Position numbers and translations under genes: made by a program. From Proteobacteria bacterium UBA1148 (GTDB lineage Bacteria; Pseudomonadota; Gammaproteobacteria; Steroidobacterales; Rariloculaceae), in assembly GCA_002311835.1 (NCBI GenBank), contig DBZY01000076.1:32889-39197 (forward strand): a stretch of DNA of 6,309 nt, read 5' to 3'. The notes under the pieces were generated by a model, which saw nothing but the letters and a program-made list of their open reading frames with translations, made no database searches and was not told the origin of the DNA. Below, one piece after another: positions 1 to 5,997 of this stretch. How positions within the stretch are numbered: position 1 is the first letter of the stretch; every line of letters begins with the position of its first letter.

Positions 1-1181
1 CCGCGGCAGATCTCCAAGAATGACACCCTGAATGTCGCCATACCAATAAAGAGATTTAGACCAAAGGGCGGTGTCATCATACCAATCGCTACGTTCAGCA
101 CGATAACTGCACCGAGGTGTAACGGGTCGATTGATGCTGCTTGAGCTATAGGAGCGAACAATGGTGTCAATACGATGATTGCAGAGTTTGGATCTATGAA
201 CATTCCGGTAATCAGAAATATTACATTGATTGATAGGAGTACCTCAGTGCTAGAGCTACCTTCCATGAATCCCGCTGCCAACTGCGGAATATTCTGTAGC
301 GTCATGTAGTAGGCTAGAGCGGATCCTGCGGCAAGTAATATGAGCAGTGATGAAATTACGACTGCAGATCTTGCTGTTATATCGAAAAGCTCATGAAATT
401 TGAGTTTTCGATATATCACTATTTCCACAAATAGGGAGTACACGCAGGCTCCGGATGCCGCTTCTGTGGGCGTAAATGTGCCTGCATAAATTCCACCAAA
501 TATGATGAGTGGCAAGCCTAAGGACCAACCGGCTTCCTTCAAGCTAATGAATCGTTCTTGCCAAGATGCCCGGGACTGGTACCCCGTCTTCCTTATTCTT
601 GCGTAGAGATAGCAATAGATAGTTAGTAGCAGCATAAAGACGATGCCTGCACTCAGTCCGGCCAGAAAAACTCCACCTACAGAATTATTTGTAGCTAACG
701 AATAGAGGATCATTGCAACGCTTGGAGGTACCAGCATAGCTAGTGTGGAAGCCGACAGTATGAGTCCGGCGGAGAATCCTGAGCTGTATCCTTGCTTCAA
801 GAGTACGGGGTAAACAATTGGGCCGATGCTGATGATTGCCGCTGTCCCAATTCCTGAAACGGCGCCAAAGAGGGCGCAGGTGATCGCCGTAGTGATTGCA
901 ACACCGCCGGTTAAGTGTCCCACGGTAGTTTCTACCAGTCGTAGTAGCCGATTACTGATCTCGCCTCTAGAGATGATGTCAGCAGAAAACATGAATAAAG
1001 GTATAGCCAGTAGGCTGAACTTATTGATTCCCTGCATCATTTGCTGAGCAAGAACCATTGCTGGGATGGGTGGGCCGAAGAGTTCAAATGACAACAGCGT
1101 GGGAGCAAGAATCGCAATAAATACTGGCGCGGAGATCAATAATAGAAACAACGCTGAGACTGCAAACAGTAGAGCAGCCAC
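1..1181 (-). CDS. dctM: TRAP transporter large permease (DctM), C-terminus cut by window edge
   Basis: This is the large membrane subunit of a tripartite ATP-independent periplasmic (TRAP) transporter. With DctQ it moves an organic acid across the inner membrane using the sodium or proton gradient. The frame is open from a GTG at 1181-1179 to the left edge, giving 393 codons without a stop; the family is usually about 425 residues, so only some 30 are missing. Family hallmarks are clear: SGIGTAAIISIG (residues 109-120), a GY motif at 131-132, LVPPSVAMILY (150-160), FTPTEAA (236-242), then FIDPNSAIIVLTP (328-340) and GMMTPPFGLNLFIG (367-380). The protein is almost wholly hydrophobic. The GTG start is chosen because AGGGA (1195-1191) lies 9 nt upstream; it begins 2 nt after the dctQ stop, so translation is probably coupled. 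The family call is secure; the substrate is unknown. Confidence 0.95.
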   Translation of the reverse strand, partial: MAALLFAVSALFLLLISAPVFIAILAPTLLSFELFGPPIPAMVLAQQMMQGINKFSLLAIPLFMFSADIISRGEISNRLLRLVETTVGHLTGGVAITTAITCALFGAVSGIGTAAIISIGPIVYPVLLKQGYSSGFSAGLILSASTLAMLVPPSVAMILYSLATNNSVGGVFLAGLSAGIVFMLLLTIYCYLYARIRKTGYQSRASWQERFISLKEAGWSLGLPLIIFGGIYAGTFTPTEAASGACVYSLFVEIVIYRKLKFHELFDITARSAVVISSLLILLAAGSALAYYMTLQNIPQLAAGFMEGSSSTEVLLSINVIFLITGMFIDPNSAIIVLTPLFAPIAQAASIDPLHLGAVIVLNVAIGMMTPPFGLNLFIGMATFRVSFLEICR

Positions 1182-1183
1182 GT

Positions 1184-1720
1184 TCAGATATCCCTGGACC
1201 CAGATTCAGGTGATGGTACGTTGTTATCTCTGACATCTAGGATGCATTTCAATACGATCTGGAGAAATGCGAGCGTCATGAGGAATCCGCCTAGGGGGAC
1301 AGGTAGATAGAAGAAACCCGAAGGAATTTCAAGCATTGGGTCGAGTTGCCCTGCACTGAAGCGCGTCCAGGTAAAGATGGTGCCGAGCCAAGTAATGTAG
1401 GCGGTAGTCATGGCGCTAAACAGCCCAATAGGTATGGATAGTTTGCGGAGAGTAAGTGGAGACAGGAGTCGTTGCAGCACGTCAACTGTGATATGTCTCC
1501 CTGAGCGCACGGCTAGATATGCACCGAAGAACGTTAACCAGATGACTAGCAATCGACCGAGTGCAGGACCACCAACAAAGGATATGTTGAGAGTGCTGCG
1601 ACCAATAGAGTTTAAGAATAGAACGCCCGTCATGAGGAGTAGGGCGAGCACAACTACCCATTTAACTAGGTTATCTATCGCACCGAGAAAGTTTTCGTAT
1701 CTGTCAACGACTTTGCGCAT
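1184..1720 (-). CDS. dctQ: TRAP transporter small permease (DctQ)
   Basis: This is the small membrane subunit of the TRAP transporter; it pairs with DctM and helps form the docking surface for the substrate-loaded binding protein. The 178 residues fit the family. Four hydrophobic helices are visible at about 18-36, 54-72, 94-116 and 137-162, the DctQ topology. The conserved stretch after helix 2, LAVRSGRHITVDVL (69-82), and the IPSGFFYLPVPLGG segment (132-145) entering helix 4 are typical. The tail after 163 is polar and variable. The start is ATG with GAGGAG (1729-1724) only 3 nt upstream, slightly close but strong. It lies 46 nt after dctP and 2 nt before dctM, in the standard P-Q-M order. 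I see nothing odd in the protein. Confidence 0.94.
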   Translation of the reverse strand: MRKVVDRYENFLGAIDNLVKWVVVLALLLMTGVLFLNSIGRSTLNISFVGGPALGRLLVIWLTFFGAYLAVRSGRHITVDVLQRLLSPLTLRKLSIPIGLFSAMTTAYITWLGTIFTWTRFSAGQLDPMLEIPSGFFYLPVPLGGFLMTLAFLQIVLKCILDVRDNNVPSPESGSRDI

Positions 1721-1736
1721 CCACTCCTCTGTGCTG

Positions 1737-1753
1737 TAAAGAACTAAAGAACT
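1737..1753. repeat. Short tandem repeat of an 8-bp unit in the dctP-dctQ spacer
   Basis: TAAAGAAC occurs twice back to back (1737-1744 and 1745-1752), with one further matching base. It lies in the 46-nt spacer, just upstream of the dctQ ribosome-binding site. Nothing shows a function. It may simply be slippage-prone spacer sequence that sets the distance between the two genes. Confidence 0.6.
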
Positions 1754-1766
1754 CGACGGTTATTCA

Positions 1767-2801
1767 TCATCTGTTGTATTGAGCGATTTCGGCCTTGAAG
1801 GCGTCGAGAACGGCTTGTCCGCGGGCACCGTTACCCTCAACGTATAAAGCCTCAATGCCGGGTAGCACTGCTGCCTGCATTTGACTCCATTCTTCATCAG
1901 TAGGTTGTGTGATCGTGAGACCGCGTGCTTCGAATGCAGGTATGGCCGCAGAGGTTACGATCGTGTTAGTTAGTTCTGCTGTGAGTTGGCCACCAAATTC
2001 TACTGCTTCGCGTATTGCCTCCTGACATGGTCTAGCCCTATCTTCCCACCAGATTTTGGATACCATGACCACCTGGTCCAGAGTTCCATGATTGGTTAGT
2101 GCAGCAAAGTTTTGGACCTCGTGAAACTTCATAAAAAAGTTGGTAGTGATGGAGTTTTCCTGCGCGTCGATCGCGCCAGTTTGTAGTGCGCTGTAGGTTT
2201 CTGAAAATGGCATGCCTACGGCCGTCAGCCCAAATAATCGCCCTTGTTCTTTCAGTATGACAGACGGCATAACGCGCGCTTTGAGGCCTGAGTAGTTGTC
2301 TAGGCGGTGGAGAGACCTGAGATTACTGGTCCAAATCTTGTATCCCGTATGCCAGATGGCCAGGGATACGATGCCCTTTTCTTCCGTAGTGTCCAGAAGC
2401 ATCCGCATGGTCGTACTCTCATGCACTTGTTGGAGATCCGACCACTCGGGCGGTAAAAAAAATGGAAAGTCCAGAATGCCAATGAGTGGCTGAAACCCAA
2501 CCAAAAATGATCCGGGCAGGATCACCATTTCGATGGAACCGATCTGTAGGCCCTCAATCAGATCTGTATCCCCACCCAGCTGTGCGCTGGGATATACTTT
2601 TGCGTTGATGGTACAACGGTGATCGTCGGTGACGAGTTGCGCTACTTTGGAGGCCCCTCGTCCACGTGGAGCGTCGCCTGGAACGACATGGGCGATTTTC
2701 ATCGCAACCTGGGCGTTGGCTGCTGAACTCGCGGTTGTGTTAAGAAGAACAGCCAGAAGAGTAATAAGGACCCATGGGAGTACTGTTAATGGTTTCGACA
2801 T
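1767..2801 (-). CDS. dctP: TRAP transporter substrate-binding protein (DctP)
   Basis: This is the periplasmic receptor that captures the substrate and delivers it to DctQM. The 344 residues match the family. A signal peptide covers about 1-30 (hydrophobic core LPWVLITLLAVLL, likely cleavage near ANA-Q), and the mature chain starts MKIAHVV. Family motifs include LGGDTDLIEGLQIGSIEM (75-92), GYKIWTSN (153-160), GLKARVMPS (172-180) and GMPFSETYSALQTGAIDAQEN (196-216). Arg176 is at the position of the conserved arginine that binds a substrate carboxylate in TRAP receptors, so an organic acid is the likely ligand. The mature part has exactly two cysteines, Cys63 and Cys259. The start is fixed by an in-frame stop at 2820-2822, 18 nt upstream of the ATG, yet no good Shine-Dalgarno precedes it. 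The original stop of the upstream deacetylase frame lies 7 nt before it, which suggests translational coupling. Confidence 0.95.
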   Translation of the reverse strand: MSKPLTVLPWVLITLLAVLLNTTASSAANAQVAMKIAHVVPGDAPRGRGASKVAQLVTDDHRCTINAKVYPSAQLGGDTDLIEGLQIGSIEMVILPGSFLVGFQPLIGILDFPFFLPPEWSDLQQVHESTTMRMLLDTTEEKGIVSLAIWHTGYKIWTSNLRSLHRLDNYSGLKARVMPSVILKEQGRLFGLTAVGMPFSETYSALQTGAIDAQENSITTNFFMKFHEVQNFAALTNHGTLDQVVMVSKIWWEDRARPCQEAIREAVEFGGQLTAELTNTIVTSAAIPAFEARGLTITQPTDEEWSQMQAAVLPGIEALYVEGNGARGQAVLDAFKAEIAQYNR

Positions 2802-2808
2802 AGATGCA

Positions 2809-2991
2809 CTATTTCTGGCTCAGATACCAGTCAAGTATCTGTGATCCTGTCCAAAACAAAACGCCCGGCTTACGCCGAATAGTCTCGAAGATCTTACGGA
2901 AGTATTTGATGCGGTGAGGTACCCCGACGATGTAGGGATGGCATGGTAGCGCCATGACTCTAGGTTGAGTGAGTGAGTCTTCATAGAAGGC
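2809..2991 (-). pseudogene. Cut-off C-terminal part of the deacetylase, in frame beyond a TAA
   Basis: Directly after the TAA at 2994-2992 the same reading frame continues for 60 codons to a TAG at 2811-2809. The translation includes RVMALPCHPYIVGVPHRIKY and, near the end, TGSQILDWY. These match the normal end of PuuE-like polysaccharide deacetylases, where the final motif-5 histidine (in PCHPYIVG) and an I-x-DWY ending are typical. Joined to the upstream part, the protein would be 292 residues counting the stop position, the usual family length. There is no frameshift: one codon (likely AAA, CAA or GAA originally) has become TAA, or the base is a sequencing error. No start codon with a ribosome-binding site suggests that the tail is translated on its own. 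Confidence 0.85.
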
Positions 2992-3687
2992 TTAAAACTG
3001 GTCCAGTGCACGATCCGCATATTCCGATGCTTTGTGATGCTGAATAAGCATCATCGCGACATCGTTGGTTTCCTGAGTGTAAGGAATGTTTACGAGAGTC
3101 CCAGCACGGGTTTTTAATTCCACTGGCTGATCATCTAAAACCCAATCGGCCACATACTCAAAACCTTCCTCTTTCAGAAGATCCACAGTCTCAAAGGTCT
3201 CAGTTAGAGCAGGGCCTAGCCAACCTCGCGGCTGTTTTCCGGTGAACTCCTGAATAATGTCGCGTGTTTTTTGGATATCCAACCGCTCATCCTCAACCTT
3301 TTGCATGCTTAGCTGTGAGAATCCGTGACCCATGAACTCCCAGTTTGCTTTGAGAGCCTCCTCGGCTATTCGGGGGTACTCCGTGCAGATGCTGCCGTTG
3401 AGAGCCAACGTTGTCGGAACCTCAAAAGCGTCTAGGACCTCTTTGAGGCGCCAAAATCCGACACGGTTACCATATTCATGCCATGCCCAGTTTGGCACAT
3501 CGGGAATGGGTGATCCGCCCGCAGCGGGAGTGATTACCATACGCGGTTGAGGTTTAGTGCTGTCCCAAACCTCAACATTGAGGATTGTCCAGACGATCAT
3601 GCGTGCCCCATCAGGGAGTTTGAGGACGGGTCGGTCAATAATTGCGGAGTACTCTAGTCGCTCGCTTGGGCGTACTTGATCAGTCAT
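2992..3687 (-). CDS. PuuE-like polysaccharide deacetylase family protein, prematurely stopped
   Basis: This is the N-terminal 231 residues of a carbohydrate esterase 4 / NodB-fold protein of the PuuE (cofactor-free allantoinase) type. Members act on C-N bonds of small cyclic or linear amides as well as on sugars. Recognisable segments are TILNVEVWD (34-42), DVPNWAWHEYGNRVGFWR (63-80), LALNGSIC (94-101), WEFMGHGFSQ (116-125), GWLGPALTET (155-164) and YVADWVLDDQP (178-188). There is no signal peptide, so it is probably cytoplasmic. The start is ATG with AGGAAGA (3698-3692) at good spacing. It is the first gene of the TRAP operon. The frame ends at an in-frame TAA after ALDQF, about 60 residues short, and loses the conserved C-terminal histidine motif, so as written the product is probably inactive. 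The family is clear; the exact substrate is not. Confidence 0.9.
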   Translation of the reverse strand: MTDQVRPSERLEYSAIIDRPVLKLPDGARMIVWTILNVEVWDSTKPQPRMVITPAAGGSPIPDVPNWAWHEYGNRVGFWRLKEVLDAFEVPTTLALNGSICTEYPRIAEEALKANWEFMGHGFSQLSMQKVEDERLDIQKTRDIIQEFTGKQPRGWLGPALTETFETVDLLKEEGFEYVADWVLDDQPVELKTRAGTLVNIPYTQETNDVAMMLIQHHKASEYADRALDQF

Positions 3688-3982
3688 CTATTCTTCCTTT
3701 TCAAAAATAATGGGCTTTCGGCAGAAATTAGGAGTTTTTGGATATCCAATGCTGGTCGCACTTTCTGATTCCTTAGCCCAGACCGATTTTACCCTGCTCC
3801 TTGATTAAATGATTGTCAGATCTTGATGTGTGGTGTTTCTGGGCAGTTACCTATTAGTGTTCTACAGTCCAGAACGCTTGCTTGAACCGGATATCAGGGG
3901 TAGGCTTTTCTCAGTGGGGATGGTTTCAATAATAGTTGCGATGCTGCAGTAATTTATTTTTCTTTTGTAGTTCGGAGAAATC
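3688..3982. promoter_or_regulatory. Divergent intergenic region between TRAP operon and amidohydrolase
   Basis: These 295 bp separate two divergently transcribed units, so promoters for both should lie here. I could not find a convincing -35/-10 pair on either strand. An AT-rich stretch (about 3950-3966) lies just upstream of the amidohydrolase ribosome-binding site GGAGA (3974-3978). The region holds a 12-bp palindrome described separately. No coding sequence or RNA gene is visible. Confidence 0.6.
3738..3749. promoter_or_regulatory. Perfect 12-bp palindrome, candidate operator
   Basis: TTGGATATCCAA reads identically on both strands. It lies 50 bp upstream of the deacetylase start, inside the divergent region. 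Size, symmetry and AT-rich centre resemble operators of dimeric regulators such as the GntR family, which often control TRAP and catabolic operons. A partial match, GGATATC, occurs at 3889-3895 nearer the amidohydrolase. No regulator gene is in the window, so the role as an operator is inference. Confidence 0.35.
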
Positions 3983-4981
3983 ATGGATCGAAGGGATTTT
4001 TTGAACGACGTAGCTTGCGCTAGTCTTGCGTTAGGTGGTGCGTTGGGCCCAGCTGGCCGTTTGTTAGGTCAAACCGCTATTAATCACCCAGGTCGCATTG
4101 ATGTGCACCATCATTATGTCCCTCCATTCCGAGAAGGCCCCACGTGGATCTGGTCGCCTGAAATAGCCTTGGAGGACATGGATAGAAATAATGTTGCTAC
4201 GGCAATTTTATCGGGTGTTTCGTTTCCAGAACCGCTGAACGATGGAACACCGGCAGCGCGGGATCTCGCGCGGCGCGTCAACGAGTATGTCGCAACGTTA
4301 GCCGAACAGAATCCAGGCCGTTTTGGGCTTTTCGCTGCTATGCCCCTTGCCGATACCGATGGCAGTCTGAATGAGATTGAGTATGCTTTCGATACCTTGA
4401 AGGCGGACGGTGTGACTATACAAAGCAGTGCTGCTGAAATGTGGCCTGGTGATCCGTCCCAGATGCCGGTTTTTGAGGAACTCAACCGTCGCCAGATAAC
4501 GGTCTTTTTGCATCCGAATACAACTCCGTTCTGTTGCACAAACCCTCCAGGCGTTCCTCACAACGTGTCTGAGTTTGACAATGATGTGAATCGTGCCGTG
4601 TTGAGTCTGATGTGGAATGGTGTATTCACGAATTACCCCGACATTAATTTTATCGTGGCTCACACTGGTGGAACGGTGCCAGCATTAGCTGGCCGTATTC
4701 AGGATCGTGTTCCTAAGGATCGACCTGATTTGTATCCCCATGGAGCTTTAGACAAGATGAGACGGCTTTATTTGGAAATTGGACATGCCAGCTTTCCGTG
4801 GGTTGTCAAAGCTGCTCTAGAGTTTTCCGGACCCTCAAGACTCCTGTTTGGGACCGATTACCCAGTGGAGTCTCACGAGGTGACCACTCGTCATATTCCA
4901 GCACTCGGACTATCCGCCGATGTTTTGTACGCGCTCGATAGAGGTAATGCTGAACGCCTCTTTCCGAGGCATAGGGCCTGA
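3983..4981 (+). CDS. Tat-exported amidohydrolase, ACMSD / 6-methylsalicylate decarboxylase-like
   Basis: This is a metal-dependent amidohydrolase-2 superfamily enzyme with a TIM-barrel fold. Relatives decarboxylate aromatic or related acids (ACMSD, gamma-resorcylate and 6-methylsalicylate decarboxylases) or hydrolyse lactones. Likely metal ligands and catalytic residues are the D-x-H-x-H motif IDVHHHY (His42, His44), FLHP (His177), VAHTGG (His227) and FGTDYP (Asp292). FCC (183-185) after the third motif is common in this branch as I recall it. The N-terminus has a twin-arginine sequence, RRDFL at 3-7, followed by a small hydrophobic stretch (about 11-29) rich in A, L and G, so export by Tat to the periplasm is likely. 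The length of 332 residues fits the family plus leader. The ATG is preceded by GGAGA. The gene diverges from the TRAP operon and may act on the same compound; the true substrate is unknown. Confidence 0.9.
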   Translation: MDRRDFLNDVACASLALGGALGPAGRLLGQTAINHPGRIDVHHHYVPPFREGPTWIWSPEIALEDMDRNNVATAILSGVSFPEPLNDGTPAARDLARRVNEYVATLAEQNPGRFGLFAAMPLADTDGSLNEIEYAFDTLKADGVTIQSSAAEMWPGDPSQMPVFEELNRRQITVFLHPNTTPFCCTNPPGVPHNVSEFDNDVNRAVLSLMWNGVFTNYPDINFIVAHTGGTVPALAGRIQDRVPKDRPDLYPHGALDKMRRLYLEIGHASFPWVVKAALEFSGPSRLLFGTDYPVESHEVTTRHIPALGLSADVLYALDRGNAERLFPRHRA

Positions 4982-4995
4982 AAAGCTAGACTTGA

Positions 4996-5748
4996 TTAGG
5001 GGAGAGAGTAGCCGGCGTTTCTTATAATCTCGCGTGCTTCAGTATTTCTTAGAAAATGAATGAATGCGAGGGCTGCTGGGTTTTGTTCCCCACGGGTCAG
5101 GAGGATTGCATCTTGCCGAATTGGTGCGTAGTACCCGGGTGGAACTAGTACGCCAGCGGCAAAGTCGGCATAGGCGGTCGTATTTGAAAGTGCAACTAGC
5201 CCTAGCTCTGCATTACGTGTTTCCACCATTGAAAATGCCTGGTTAACGCTCTCGCCGCGAACGATCTTTGTTTGGAGCGCTTGCCATAGACCCATGGTAT
5301 CCAGGGTTTGTTGAGCAGCGACTCCATATGGTGCAAGGAGTGGGTTTGCGATGGCGAGCCAGCGAAAATTATCGCTTGCTAAGACGTCCAAACTGAGGTT
5401 ATCCGCGAGTAAAGGTTCTCGTGTCCATAGCGACAGCCGGCCAAGCGCATAAGTGAATTGTGTGCCAGCCACAGCTGCACCGTTTTGAATGAGGTTATTT
5501 GGGTGTTCTCGGTCTGCCGCAAGAAAGATATCGTAAGGCGCTCCGTTTAGAATCTGAGCGTACAGTTTTCCGGTTGACCCGGCTGCCGCCGCGAGCTCAT
5601 GATGCGTCATATTTTCGAACAGAGTTTCAAGTCGCTCCATCGGCAACATAAAATTTGTAGCTACGGCAACGATTATTTGGTCACCGCGACTCAGCTGGGT
5701 AGCTAACCCGGCGATTACAAGTAGTGTGTAGCTGAGCCAACTTTTCAC
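4996..5748 (-). CDS. modA: Molybdate ABC transporter substrate-binding protein (ModA)
   Basis: This is a periplasmic binding protein that captures molybdate or tungstate for an ABC importer. At 250 residues it has the usual length. A signal peptide covers about 1-22 (core LSYTLLVIAGLA). ModA-type motifs are VAVATNF (27-33), AGSTGKLYAQILNGAPYDIFLAAD (56-79), YALGRLSLW (100-108), IANPLLAPYGVAA (133-145), GESVNQAFSMVETRNAELGLVALS (165-188) and VPPGYYAPIRQDAILL (202-217). Ser58 and the ATN at 30-32 sit where ModA proteins contact the oxyanion. The start is GTG; no ATG, GTG or TTG lies further upstream in frame before the stop at 5827-5829, and the Shine-Dalgarno is poor. modB and modC are not next to it: downstream is the convergent amidohydrolase, 14 nt away, and upstream is an unrelated gene end. 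It is thus an orphan in this window. The family is secure; the anion is inferred. Confidence 0.93.
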   Translation of the reverse strand: MKSWLSYTLLVIAGLATQLSRGDQIIVAVATNFMLPMERLETLFENMTHHELAAAAGSTGKLYAQILNGAPYDIFLAADREHPNNLIQNGAAVAGTQFTYALGRLSLWTREPLLADNLSLDVLASDNFRWLAIANPLLAPYGVAAQQTLDTMGLWQALQTKIVRGESVNQAFSMVETRNAELGLVALSNTTAYADFAAGVLVPPGYYAPIRQDAILLTRGEQNPAALAFIHFLRNTEAREIIRNAGYSLP

Positions 5749-5952
5749 TTCGATTCTACGTAGGTTTTTTGTGATCGATTTGCGTTTTTCAAAAGTACTA
5801 CTTGTTCGTTGCGTTTGAAGCCTAAATCATGTGAGAGGGAATTTCTGAGACTAGAGTTGTTAGCGAGAATTTTTCACTATCTATGATGTAACACCGTCAG
5901 AAGGATGGCTCAGTGGAGAACTATCCATTTTTGTCCTGTGCTTGAGCAAAGA
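5749..5952. other. Non-coding stretch upstream of modA
   Basis: This stretch should contain the modA promoter (minus strand), but I see no clear -35/-10 pair and no recognisable riboswitch. Homopolymer runs of A and T lie near the modA start. No credible ORF is present on either strand. Confidence 0.5.
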
Positions 5953-5972
5953 GGGGCGCCTATCGGCGCCCC
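5953..5972 (-). terminator. GC-rich stem-loop, likely intrinsic terminator
   Basis: GGGGCGCC (5953-5960) pairs perfectly with GGCGCCCC (5965-5972) around a 4-nt loop. Read on the minus strand it follows the stop of the gene entering from the right by 23 nt, and is followed by TCTTTGC, a short T-rich stretch. The plus-strand side lacks a T tract, so it probably ends transcription of that minus-strand gene before modA. The weak T run lowers certainty. Confidence 0.6.
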
Positions 5973-5977
5973 CACGA

Positions 5978-5997
5978 AAATACATCGTTATGTATTT
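5978..5997. repeat. AT-rich perfect stem-loop over a stop codon
   Basis: AAATACAT (5978-5985) pairs with ATGTATTT (5990-5997) around the loop CGTT. It overlaps the TAA (5998-5996) of the incoming gene and stands 5 nt before the GC-rich hairpin in the direction of transcription. The two may act together at the 3' end of that transcript. Confidence 0.6.

Noticed and set aside
826..1047. Plus-strand 73-codon ORF
   Set aside because: It is antisense to dctM, whose frame is open across the region and matches the DctM family throughout.
1410..1739. Plus-strand 109-codon ORF
   Set aside because: It is antisense to dctQ, which has the expected four helices and family motifs.
2992..2994. Recoding of the stop as selenocysteine or pyrrolysine
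   Set aside because: The codon is TAA, while selenocysteine uses TGA and pyrrolysine TAG. No SECIS-like hairpin was noticed after it, and the family does not use either residue here.
2820..3020. Minus-strand 66-codon ORF overlapping the end of the deacetylase
   Set aside because: It is an out-of-frame shadow. The frame that continues the deacetylase past the TAA gives clear family sequence, while this one gives low-complexity Ser/Arg-rich sequence without similarity.
4114..4663. Two overlapping minus-strand ORFs opposite the amidohydrolase
   Set aside because: Both are fully antisense to a well-supported gene carrying all its metal-binding motifs, and neither shows recognisable domains.
5903..5925. 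tRNA-like stretch GGATGGCTCAGTGGAGAA
   Set aside because: It resembles a tRNA D-arm, but no anticodon arm, T-arm consensus or acceptor pairing follows at the required distances.
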